A stretch of DNA of 37,137 bases from CAZNXJ01 sp964577115 (GTDB taxonomy: Bacteria > Planctomycetota > Planctomycetia > Pirellulales > Pirellulaceae). The stretch is from assembly GCA_964577115.1 (NCBI GenBank), contig CAZNXJ010000042.1, positions 1-37,137 on the forward strand, read 5' to 3'. Below are positions 27,369 to 34,551 of the stretch, in pieces (the first letter of the stretch is position 1; every line of letters starts with the position of its first letter). Both the position numbers and the translations under genes were made by a program. The notes under the pieces were generated by a model. That model made no database searches. It was given only the letters and a program-made list of their open reading frames with translations, and was not told where the DNA came from.

Positions 27369-28484
27369 GTGAAGAGAGCCATTGCGAGACCGCGCAGTCG
27401 ACCAGGCGGTTTTACCTTGGTCGAGCTACTGGTTGTCATCGCTATCATTGGAGTCTTGGTAGCACTGCTGCTGCCGGCCGTTCAGGCGGCTCGGGAGGCG
27501 GCACGCCGGATGAATTGCAGCAGCAACCTGCATCAAGTAGGTATCGCGCTGCACAACTATCACGACACGCATGGATCGTTCCCGCCAGCAGCGATCTGGA
27601 AGCGCCAGGATGGCGCCGTGACGCCGCAGCCGATTGATGGCCGCAATTATTCGTGGCAGGCGCTGTTGCTGCCGTTCCTCGAACAGGGACCGCTGCACGC
27701 GCAGATTGACTTCCGTCGGCCCTTCTACAACGCGGGCGGTCTCGCGCCGCAGGTGACCTCCGATGGGCGCGAAATCGTGGGGATCTCCATTCCGACGCTC
27801 CAGTGCCCCTCGGATCCTGGATTCCAGCAGAACCTGAACAACACGGGTGTCGGGACCGGCGGTACGGTCAACGTTGGCTGGACGAACTATGCGGGAGCCG
27901 AAGGCTACGACTGGTGGTTCCGCGGCAATCACCCGCTGAGCGGCGTGTTCAACCTGAACGCCTCGGTGCGCATCCGCGACATCACCGATGGAACGTCGAA
28001 CACGATCGCCGTGGCGGAAGCCTCGACGCAGAGCTTCGAACCGAAGCCGGGCGTGGCGAGCCATCTGAAGGTGGGTGGCGGTCGTCCGCGCGGCGGTGGC
28101 CAGAACAACGCCGTGTTCCGTTCGAGTCTGCTCGCCACGCAAACGAATGAAGACGTGCAGGTGAGCTGGCAGTTGACGGACCCCTCGGGCCAGATCATGG
28201 GCTTCAACAATGGTACCTGGCCGCACTGGTGGAAGGCGGCGCCGTACGCTATGCAGCCCGTCTATTTGCATTGCTTCGGGATGAACAACAACTGGCCGGG
28301 CGCTAGCAGCCGCCATCGCGGTGGTATTCAGGTTTGCATGGCCGATGCGTCGGTGAAGTTCCTCGCGGAAACCGTTGAGTATCCGGTGAACGGCGAGGCC
28401 GCCATCAATCACGTTCATGGCGCCGGTGTCTGGGGTGCGCTGAACACGTACGCCGGCAACGAAGCGAATGTGAAGTTCGATTGA
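27369..28484 (+). CDS. DUF1559 PulG-like protein with prepilin signal
   Basis: 371 residues, starting at GTG 27369, which sits 8 bases after a near-perfect SD GGAGGT (27355-27360). The N-terminus is a type IV prepilin/pseudopilin signal: basic leader, cleavage before Phe in PGGFTLVELLVVIAIIG, then a hydrophobic helix and LLPAVQAAREAARRMNCSSN. LHNYHDTHGSFPPA and, near the end, SSRHRGGIQVCMADASVKFL are standard DUF1559 blocks. Planctomycetes carry many such paralogues, and their role (pseudopilin-like surface or transport component) is not settled. A small lipoprotein gene follows 42 bases later and probably shares the transcript. Confidence 0.95.
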   Translation: MKRAIARPRSRPGGFTLVELLVVIAIIGVLVALLLPAVQAAREAARRMNCSSNLHQVGIALHNYHDTHGSFPPAAIWKRQDGAVTPQPIDGRNYSWQALLLPFLEQGPLHAQIDFRRPFYNAGGLAPQVTSDGREIVGISIPTLQCPSDPGFQQNLNNTGVGTGGTVNVGWTNYAGAEGYDWWFRGNHPLSGVFNLNASVRIRDITDGTSNTIAVAEASTQSFEPKPGVASHLKVGGGRPRGGGQNNAVFRSSLLATQTNEDVQVSWQLTDPSGQIMGFNNGTWPHWWKAAPYAMQPVYLHCFGMNNNWPGASSRHRGGIQVCMADASVKFLAETVEYPVNGEAAINHVHGAGVWGALNTYAGNEANVKFD

Positions 28485-28526
28485 GGATCGATTTCGAGAG
28501 ACTACTTCCCAGGAATTGAGTGGACT

Positions 28527-28715
28527 ATGTTGAAGCATATTGCTGGCCTTTGTCTCGGGCTCGCGCTGTTGGGTTCGAGCCTCGGTTGTAATTCCGAGCC
28601 GACGATTTCTACCGAGGAGGAAAAGAAGGCCTCGGTCGAAAAGATGCGACAGGACATGCAGCAGATGACACTGCCGCGCAATCCGACACAGGGACAGGCG
28701 CCGCCGGCACAATAG
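28527..28715 (+). CDS. Small lipoprotein downstream of DUF1559
   Basis: 62 residues with a signal peptide and lipobox (LGSSLGC, lipidated Cys about residue 21), then a short charged helix rich in Glu/Lys/Met and a Pro/Gln-rich end (NPTQGQAPPAQ). The gene follows the DUF1559 gene by 42 bases and is followed by hairpins and a strong terminator, so the two form a bicistronic unit. Small lipoproteins after DUF1559 genes recur in planctomycetes (from memory). No function is known. Confidence 0.8.
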   Translation: MLKHIAGLCLGLALLGSSLGCNSEPTISTEEEKKASVEKMRQDMQQMTLPRNPTQGQAPPAQ

Positions 28716-28734
28716 TGCGAAAGGGCGCACCCCA

Positions 28735-28762
28735 CGGGCCGTAATCGAGTTCGCACGGCCCG
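28735..28762 (+). other. Perfect 8-bp hairpin after the lipoprotein gene
   Basis: CGGGCCGT (28735-28742) pairs with ACGGCCCG (28755-28762) across a 12-base loop. It stands 20 bases after the stop and 24 bases before the main terminator. There is no T-run, so it may stabilise the mRNA 3' end or assist termination. Confidence 0.4.
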
Positions 28763-28786
28763 ACGGCTCGCATCAGACAAACCTTT

Positions 28787-28846
28787 ACCGCTGCATTCGG
28801 TCGCTGCTCTCACGGCGAGAGAGGCGAACCGAGTGCAGCGGTTTTC
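28787..28846 (+). terminator. Strong intrinsic terminator of the DUF1559-lipoprotein unit
   Basis: The arm ACCGCTGCATTCGGT (28787-28801) pairs with ACCGAGTGCAGCGGT (28828-28842), a 15-pair stem with one G-U pair. The loop itself holds a small CTCTC/GAGAG hairpin. The stem ends in a T-run on the plus strand (GGTTTTCG). It separates the DUF1559 unit from the following CRTAC1 genes. Confidence 0.75.
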
Positions 28847-29053
28847 GTGCGCGGACGACGCACCATGCCGCTTCGAGCCTCGTGCCAGCGCTGCCCCGAG
28901 GCCACTTGCATGCTGTAGCGCACCACCGCCCAGCACTCCGAGCATTCGTGCGCTTCAAAGAGCCTTCCGAGTCGCATGGAAGGCGCGAGCAATTTGTCCG
29001 GCGTGTGGTGGCATGGAAGGTACGCGCCGCGTCGACGAGCCGGCCTGCGCGGC

Positions 29054-29164
29054 GTGAACTGTGGCCTCTACTTTGGCCTGGGTACGGCGAGTGGTTATGA
29101 TGCCGTTGAGGCGCGTTGGCCGCCTGAGCTCGTTGAGCTGTTCCTGGCCGATTTACCTGGCTGA
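29054..29164 (+). pseudogene. Degenerate C-terminal tail of a CRTAC1/UnbV protein
   Basis: The frame 29054-29164 reads a short peptide containing YFGLGTASGYDAVEARWP, then ELVELFLADLPG and a stop. This matches the end of ASPIC/UnbV domains; the intact neighbour has VGLGDHAAYDEILVRWPDG followed by LVERF. Nothing upstream in the same frame resembles the propeller, and the usual GSYLSSND segment is absent, so only a remnant is left. It sits 57 bases before the intact CRTAC1 gene. The match is short and could be partly chance. Confidence 0.45.
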
Positions 29165-29220
29165 ACATTCTTGCGATATCGAAGCAGTTGCAGCGCGCTT
29201 CTGCGGGGAGTAGTTAGTTG

Positions 29221-31110
29221 ATGCGACGTTTGGGGCTCGTTCTGGTAGCACTGGGATGCGCTGCCAGCTTGGTGCTGCTCGCATGGCTTACGCGCGATAC
29301 ACGTCCGCGGCTGGCAGCACAGCCGGAATCGGAGAGTTCGGCGACCTCCGCAACGGAACGCAGGCGAGTCGACACGCCGCGCGCCGACCTCGAAGGTGCG
29401 TTCTTCACCGATATCACGAGTCAGTCGAAGCTCGACTTTCAGCACGTCGTCGGGCCGCTGGGAACGTACTTCCTTCCCGAGGTGAATGGCTCTGGTGGGG
29501 CGATGTTCGATTACGACGGCGACGGGGACCTCGACATCTATCTCGTCAATGCTGGTCGGTCGCCGGAAGCCATTGGGGAGTTCCCGCCGGGTACGCGCGT
29601 CGAAAATCGACTCTTTCGTCAGGAAGCCGATCACACGTTCACGGATGTGACCGAAGAATCGGGGCTCGGCGATCTCGGCTACGGGATCGGCTGTGCAGTT
29701 GGCGATGTGGACAACGACGGCGACCTGGACGTTTACATCACGAACTATGGCCGCGATCGCCTGTACCTGAATCAGGGCGATGGGACCTTTGTTGACGTTA
29801 CCGAGGCGGCGGGGATTATCAACGACGAATGGGCGACGTGTGCCGCTTTCACCGACTACGATCGCGACGGGAAGCTCGATCTGATCGTCGTCAATTACAC
29901 GGCGCCGGATCCGGAATATGGGCATTCCGTGGCCTGCGGTTTTACGCCGACCAAGGTCAGCTATTGCAGTCCCCGGAAGTTCGGTACGACCGTCGATCGC
30001 CTGTTCCACAACGAGACCGAAGTTGATGAAAACGGCCAGGTAGTTGTTCGATTTCGCGATGTCACTGAAGAGGCTGGTCTGACCGGGGGGCCGACGTACG
30101 GGTTCGGCGTCATCTGCGCCGATTTTTCGCGGGACGGGTGGCCCGATCTGTTCATTGCCAGCGATATGCTGCCCAACCGGCTCTGGATCAATCAGCGCGA
30201 TGGAACTTTCAAGGACGAAGCGGTGGGGCGCGGCGTCGCGCATAACGGACTTGGCTTGTCCCAGGGCTGCATGGGCGTGGCGGTTGGTGATCCGGACAAT
30301 GATGGCGACTTGGATCTGCTTATCACGAATTTGATTACGGAGGGTGCCATCCTATACGAGAATGATGGACAAGGATTCTTTCGCGATGCGACGCGCGACA
30401 CGCGGCTGGATCGATTAACGCGTGCACATACCGGGTGGGGCGTCGCCTTTATCGACGTCGACCACAACGGCCATGAGGACGTGGCGATGGTCAATGGCTT
30501 CGTGGTTCCCGGCGTTGGAAGTTTTCCGCCGCATGGCGAAGACGTGTTCCGGGTCCGCCGCGACACGGTTCCTTATCCTGATGCATTTTGGAAGCCCTAC
30601 GCGGATGATAATTTGTTGTTGTGGAACGATGGCGAAGGAAAATTTCTGGACGCCACGCATGCCGCGGGTGCCGTCTGTCAGACAGTCGCTTCGGCGCGCG
30701 CCATGATCTACGGGGATATTGATAACGACGGCGACATAGATCTGCTCGTCACCAACGTCGGTCAGGCCGCTCGGCTCTATCGCAATGACGCTCCTAAGAA
30801 CGGTCATTGGCTCCGCATTGCAGCAATCGACGAGCGGCTTCGGCGTCATGCGATCGGCGCGGAAATCGTCGTCACCGCGGGTGGGCGCGAGCACCATCGG
30901 CTGGTGTATCCGTACGGCAGTTACCTGGCGAGTAACGATCCTCGCGTCCATGTCGGATTGGGCGACCATGCGGCGTACGACGAAATTCTCGTGCGCTGGC
31001 CCGATGGATTGGTCGAGCGGTTCGGGGCCGGCGCGGCGGATACGGAAGTAGAACTTCGTCGAGGTTCAGGAATACCCGATGATACGGAGCAAGCTTTAAC
31101 GCGCCGTTAG
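29221..31110 (+). CDS. CRTAC1-type FG-GAP propeller + ASPIC/UnbV protein, exported
   Basis: 629 residues from ATG 29221, with GGGGAG at 29205-29210; a TTG at 29218 is an equally well-spaced alternative and adds one residue. An N-terminal signal or anchor (MRRLGLVLVALGCAASLVLL) is followed by a propeller with calcium-type loops DYDGDGDLD, DVDNDGDLD, DYDRDGKLD, DFSRDGWPD, DPDNDGDLD, DVDHNGHED and DIDNDGDID. The ASPIC/UnbV domain follows near the end (GSYLASNDPRVHVGLG, DEILVRWPDG). It is closely similar to the CRTAC1 gene at 32800-34551, on the other side of the Amt-like gene. It is probably extracytoplasmic and calcium-binding; its ligand is unknown. Confidence 0.9.
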   Translation: MRRLGLVLVALGCAASLVLLAWLTRDTRPRLAAQPESESSATSATERRRVDTPRADLEGAFFTDITSQSKLDFQHVVGPLGTYFLPEVNGSGGAMFDYDGDGDLDIYLVNAGRSPEAIGEFPPGTRVENRLFRQEADHTFTDVTEESGLGDLGYGIGCAVGDVDNDGDLDVYITNYGRDRLYLNQGDGTFVDVTEAAGIINDEWATCAAFTDYDRDGKLDLIVVNYTAPDPEYGHSVACGFTPTKVSYCSPRKFGTTVDRLFHNETEVDENGQVVVRFRDVTEEAGLTGGPTYGFGVICADFSRDGWPDLFIASDMLPNRLWINQRDGTFKDEAVGRGVAHNGLGLSQGCMGVAVGDPDNDGDLDLLITNLITEGAILYENDGQGFFRDATRDTRLDRLTRAHTGWGVAFIDVDHNGHEDVAMVNGFVVPGVGSFPPHGEDVFRVRRDTVPYPDAFWKPYADDNLLLWNDGEGKFLDATHAAGAVCQTVASARAMIYGDIDNDGDIDLLVTNVGQAARLYRNDAPKNGHWLRIAAIDERLRRHAIGAEIVVTAGGREHHRLVYPYGSYLASNDPRVHVGLGDHAAYDEILVRWPDGLVERFGAGAADTEVELRRGSGIPDDTEQALTRR

Positions 31111-31250
31111 GACGCCTCGCGGCTTGCGTGGCCGCTCGCCACAATTCATGCTGCGGATGTCGACCGAGTCACAGCGAATTCGGTTGATCCCTTCCAGAAA
31201 CCAACATCCGCCGCTCATCGGCATTCGCATCCATGCGAAAGGTTTCCGAT

Positions 31251-32786
31251 ATGCTGACGTTCATATCGCACCTTCGATCCGCGAGCACGTACTTGCTCGT
31301 GCTGCATGTGCTCGCATCCGTGACCACGGCTCAGGACGTGCCGACACCGCCGGCGCCGGACCAGGGAACGCTTGACGTATACGTCAAAATCATGGAAGAG
31401 CGTACGCCGTCCGTCCCCAACCACGAGGTGCCTGGCCTTCAGCTCTTTACGTATGAACGCTTCGATGCCGGCGCGATAGCCTGGGTACTGACGGGCACCG
31501 CAGCGTGTCTTTTGCTGCTTGCACCCGGGTTTGTGCTCTTCTACGCGGGCTGGTTTCGCACGAGCGACTTACCTTCCCTTGGGATGACGTACATCTTGCT
31601 CGCGTCGGTGATGAGCATCATGTGGGTGCTCTGGGGATACAGCATCACGTTTGCGCGGAGTGTCAATTCGCTCGACGTGCTGCCGCATGAGATCGAAGCC
31701 CCGGGACACGAGGTGTCCCATGGCAACATTTTCATCGGTGGAACCGACCACGTGGTCCTGCGAGGGCTCGAATCTCAATTGGGAACGGCAGCGCCGCGCT
31801 ACCCGATCCGTCGTGCCGGCGACCCGATCCCGCATCTCTTGTTCGTGATGTATCAGCTCGCGTTCTTCATTGCCGTTCCAGCGCCGCTGGTCCTGGCGCT
31901 CACTGGCCGCCTACGTACCGCCGGGCTCGTATTGTTCGTCGTGCTCTGGGGAACGCTTGTCTATGCGCCGATTACCTATTGGGTCTGGGGTGGTGGCTGG
32001 CATACGGCCGCGCTGGACACGGCCGGCGGGATTACGGCCCAACTTTCCATAGGTTTTGCGGCGTTGGCGGCGGCCCTTGTGCTGGCACCGCGCTCGCGGC
32101 CCGCGGAACGTCCTCCGGCCGATCGCGCCCTGCTACTCGTCGGCATGCTCCTCGTGTGGGTAGGTTCGGCGATCTGGGCGGCGACACGGACGATGACGGC
32201 CGATGGCTATTCGGTGAATGCCTTCCTCTCGACGCACCTGGCCGCTTGCGCCGGGCTCGCGGGATGGGGCGTCATGGAATGGCTGATGCGTCGCAAGGTC
32301 GAGCACCTGGCGATGGTGATGGGACCCATGGCGGGATTGATGGCGATCGCCGCGCCGTGCGGCTATGTTGTGCCTGAACTGGCGCTGATGATCGGACTGC
32401 TGGGCGGTATTGTAGCCAGGCTGGGCGCCGCGCTGGTCGAGCGATTTGCGGCGTCATCGCCGCTGTGGAGTGTGTTTGTGATGCACGGTATCCCCGGTGT
32501 GCTCGGGGGCTTCCTCGCTGGTGTGTTCGCAACACCATCGGTAGCCGGCAAATCGCACAACGGCGTCCCTCTGGCAGGATGGATTTCCGGAAATGCGGCG
32601 CAGATTTCCATCCAGTTGATGGCCATAGCCGCTGCCGCGATGATGGCGCTCCTCGGAACCCTGGTGACTTTGCTGCTGGTTCGCCTGGTAGGCGGCATCC
32701 GGCCCGACGGCGAGCCGCGAGCGTCCCAGTTCCCAGCGTCCGAAAACGCGAAGGCCGAAACGGCTGAACCCGTAGCCGCGTCGTGA
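31251..32786 (+). CDS. Amt/MEP/Rh-type transporter with altered pore histidine
   Basis: 511 residues from the ATG at 31251, which has AAAGG about 9 bases upstream; the in-frame ATG at 31233 lacks an SD and adds six residues. A signal-like N-terminus ends TTAQDVPTPP, and eleven membrane helices follow. Amt landmarks are present: FYAGWFRTSDL, WVLWGYSITFA, VYAPITYWVWGGGW, PMAGLMAIAAPCGYV and MHGIPGVLGGFLAGVFA. The Asp of the DFAGG-type motif is kept (Asp256, LDTAGG). The first pore 'twin' His is Gln264, and the second His is kept (His412). The GWFGFNAGS block of helix 6 is not recognisable. Ammonium transport is therefore uncertain; sensing or another small substrate is possible. Its TGA overlaps a GTG start (GTGA) and the next gene follows at once. 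Confidence 0.85.
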   Translation: MLTFISHLRSASTYLLVLHVLASVTTAQDVPTPPAPDQGTLDVYVKIMEERTPSVPNHEVPGLQLFTYERFDAGAIAWVLTGTAACLLLLAPGFVLFYAGWFRTSDLPSLGMTYILLASVMSIMWVLWGYSITFARSVNSLDVLPHEIEAPGHEVSHGNIFIGGTDHVVLRGLESQLGTAAPRYPIRRAGDPIPHLLFVMYQLAFFIAVPAPLVLALTGRLRTAGLVLFVVLWGTLVYAPITYWVWGGGWHTAALDTAGGITAQLSIGFAALAAALVLAPRSRPAERPPADRALLLVGMLLVWVGSAIWAATRTMTADGYSVNAFLSTHLAACAGLAGWGVMEWLMRRKVEHLAMVMGPMAGLMAIAAPCGYVVPELALMIGLLGGIVARLGAALVERFAASSPLWSVFVMHGIPGVLGGFLAGVFATPSVAGKSHNGVPLAGWISGNAAQISIQLMAIAAAAMMALLGTLVTLLLVRLVGGIRPDGEPRASQFPASENAKAETAEPVAAS

Positions 32787-32787
32787 A

Positions 32788-32793
32788 GAGGAG
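32788..32793 (+). promoter_or_regulatory. Shine-Dalgarno GAGGAG before a rare ATT start
   Basis: GAGGAG lies 6 bases before the ATT at 32800 and 9 before the ATT at 32803. No ATG, GTG or TTG occurs in that frame before 32929. The SD therefore supports initiation at one of the ATT codons. It is also just inside the alternative GTG-started frame at 32783. Confidence 0.5.
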
Positions 32794-32799
32794 ATTCCC

Positions 32800-34551
32800 A
32801 TTATTACTCGGTATGCTGCGCAACTGCTGTGTCTTGCCGCGGTCAGCTGTGTTGCCGCTGGATGCGCGCGGCATCCCAGTGAGGCACGCGACTCGGCGAC
32901 TTCGGAGATCGGCGGCCCGCCGGAGCTGGTGGACATTACGTCGACTACCGGCTTGCAATTCGTCCACGACGTGGGGCCACTCGACGAATTTCATATGCCG
33001 CAGATTATGGGTTCGGGAGCCGCGCTGTGGGATTACAACGGCGACGGTCTGCTCGACATTCTACTGATCGGCGGCGGGCCGCTCGTGGCGCCGCCCGATT
33101 CCGAAACACCTCCCATCAGCACGCGACTTTATCGCCAGCAAAGCGACGGTCAGTTCGTTGACGTCACGGAACAGTCGGGCATTGTCACTCGCGGCTATGG
33201 GATGGGTATAGCGATCGGAGACATCGATAACGACGGTGATTTGGATCTCTATTTGACCCAATACGGCCGGGACCAATTGTTCGAAAACCAGGGAGATGGA
33301 ACGTTCCGCGATATCACCGAGGAGGCTGGCATCAACAACCCGCAGTGGGCGACGGCGGCCTCGTTCGTGGACTATGACCAGGACGGCTGGCTCGATTTGT
33401 TCGTCGTGAATTATGTCGACTATCTACCCGGAAGCATCTGTGAAGACGCCAAGGGACGCCGAGACTACTGCGGGCCCGAGTCGTTTCCGGGAACGGTCGA
33501 TCGCTTGTACCGGAACCGCGGCGCTGAACCGGATGGACCTCGCTTTCAGGATGTGACGGTGACGAGCGGCCTGGCTGCTCACGCCGGCAAGGGGCTGGGA
33601 ATGATGTGCCGCGATTTTACGGGCGACCATCGGCCCGACATCTATGTGGCCAATGATATGGAGGAGAATGTCCTCTGGATCCAGCAGCCGGATGGCACGT
33701 TTATCAACGAGGCCTTGCTACGCGGTGCGGCAGTGAACCGGATGGGCGAGGCCGAAGCCAGCATGGGCGTGGCGCTCGGCGACTTCGACGACGACGGTTT
33801 CGATGATATGCTGCTCACGCATTTGAGCGGTGAAACCAATACGCTTTACCTCGGCGATGGCACGGGCCAGTTTGTCGATTACTCCTCGCAATCCGGACTC
33901 GCTGCTCCCAGCCGACCGTTTACCGGCTTTGGCGTCGTGTGCATGGATCTCGAGCACGATGGAGATCTAGATGTCGTTCTGGTGAATGGCCGAGTGAAGC
34001 GAGGCCCACCTGCCAAGCGGCTCGATGCCAGCGAGTTTTGGCGCGACTATGCCGAACCGAATCATGTCTATCGAAACGTTGGTCAGGGAAAGTTTCAGTT
34101 GGAGATATGGAGCGGTTCGGAAGCGTTTACCGCGCCGGTAGAAGTCTCGCGAGCGCTTGTGGCGGGCGATATCGACAATGACGGTGACCTGGATTTGCTC
34201 GTCTCGAATTGCGGAGGCCCCGCGCGACTCTATCGCAACGACTCGAAAAAAGCTGGACACTGGTTGATGATCCGCGCCGTGGATCCGGAACTGCGGCGCG
34301 ACGCGTACGGAGCGATCATCACAGTACGCGCGGGCGAACGTACTTGGGTGCGGCAAGTGAATCCGAGCGCGAGCTATCTCAGCAGTCACGACGTGCGCGT
34401 GCATATTGGGCTGGGTAACGTCGACCATTATGATTCCATCACGGTCGATTGGCCTCGACCCGGCGGCGATCTGGAAGAATTTCCCGGTGGGGCGGTGGAT
34501 CGTTCGATCGTGTTAGAGCGGGGCCAGGGAACGCGGGAGCCGTCGCGATGA
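32800..34551 (+). CDS. CRTAC1-type propeller lipoprotein, ATT start (or frameshifted signal)
   Basis: 583 residues if begun at ATT 32800. The frame is open back to 32776 and encodes a lipoprotein signal (ITRYAAQLLCLAAVSCVAAG then Cys22), which a start at GTG 32929 would discard. The mature part has seven propeller loops: DYNGDGLLD, DIDNDGDLD, DYDQDGWLD, DFTGDHRPD, DFDDDGFDD, DLEHDGDLD and DIDNDGDLD. The ASPIC/UnbV domain follows (SASYLSSHDVRVHIGLG). It is close kin of the 29221 gene. Alternatively the gene starts at GTG 32783 (overlapping the amt stop, product MKRRFPLLLG...) and needs a -1 shift to reach this frame. Its TGA overlaps the next ATG. Confidence 0.8.
   Translation: MITRYAAQLLCLAAVSCVAAGCARHPSEARDSATSEIGGPPELVDITSTTGLQFVHDVGPLDEFHMPQIMGSGAALWDYNGDGLLDILLIGGGPLVAPPDSETPPISTRLYRQQSDGQFVDVTEQSGIVTRGYGMGIAIGDIDNDGDLDLYLTQYGRDQLFENQGDGTFRDITEEAGINNPQWATAASFVDYDQDGWLDLFVVNYVDYLPGSICEDAKGRRDYCGPESFPGTVDRLYRNRGAEPDGPRFQDVTVTSGLAAHAGKGLGMMCRDFTGDHRPDIYVANDMEENVLWIQQPDGTFINEALLRGAAVNRMGEAEASMGVALGDFDDDGFDDMLLTHLSGETNTLYLGDGTGQFVDYSSQSGLAAPSRPFTGFGVVCMDLEHDGDLDVVLVNGRVKRGPPAKRLDASEFWRDYAEPNHVYRNVGQGKFQLEIWSGSEAFTAPVEVSRALVAGDIDNDGDLDLLVSNCGGPARLYRNDSKKAGHWLMIRAVDPELRRDAYGAIITVRAGERTWVRQVNPSASYLSSHDVRVHIGLGNVDHYDSITVDWPRPGGDLEEFPGGAVDRSIVLERGQGTREPSR

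Noticed and set aside
27139..27372. 77-codon open frame before the DUF1559 gene
   Set aside because: It has no family features and no credible SD at its start. The SD at 27355 clearly serves the GTG at 27369.
27426..28730. 434-codon open frame on the minus strand
   Set aside because: It is antisense to the DUF1559 gene and lipoprotein gene, with no recognisable content.
29095..30243. 382-codon open frame on the minus strand
   Set aside because: It is antisense to the CRTAC1 propeller at 29221; its repeated Ile/Val/Asp pattern mirrors the sense propeller repeats.
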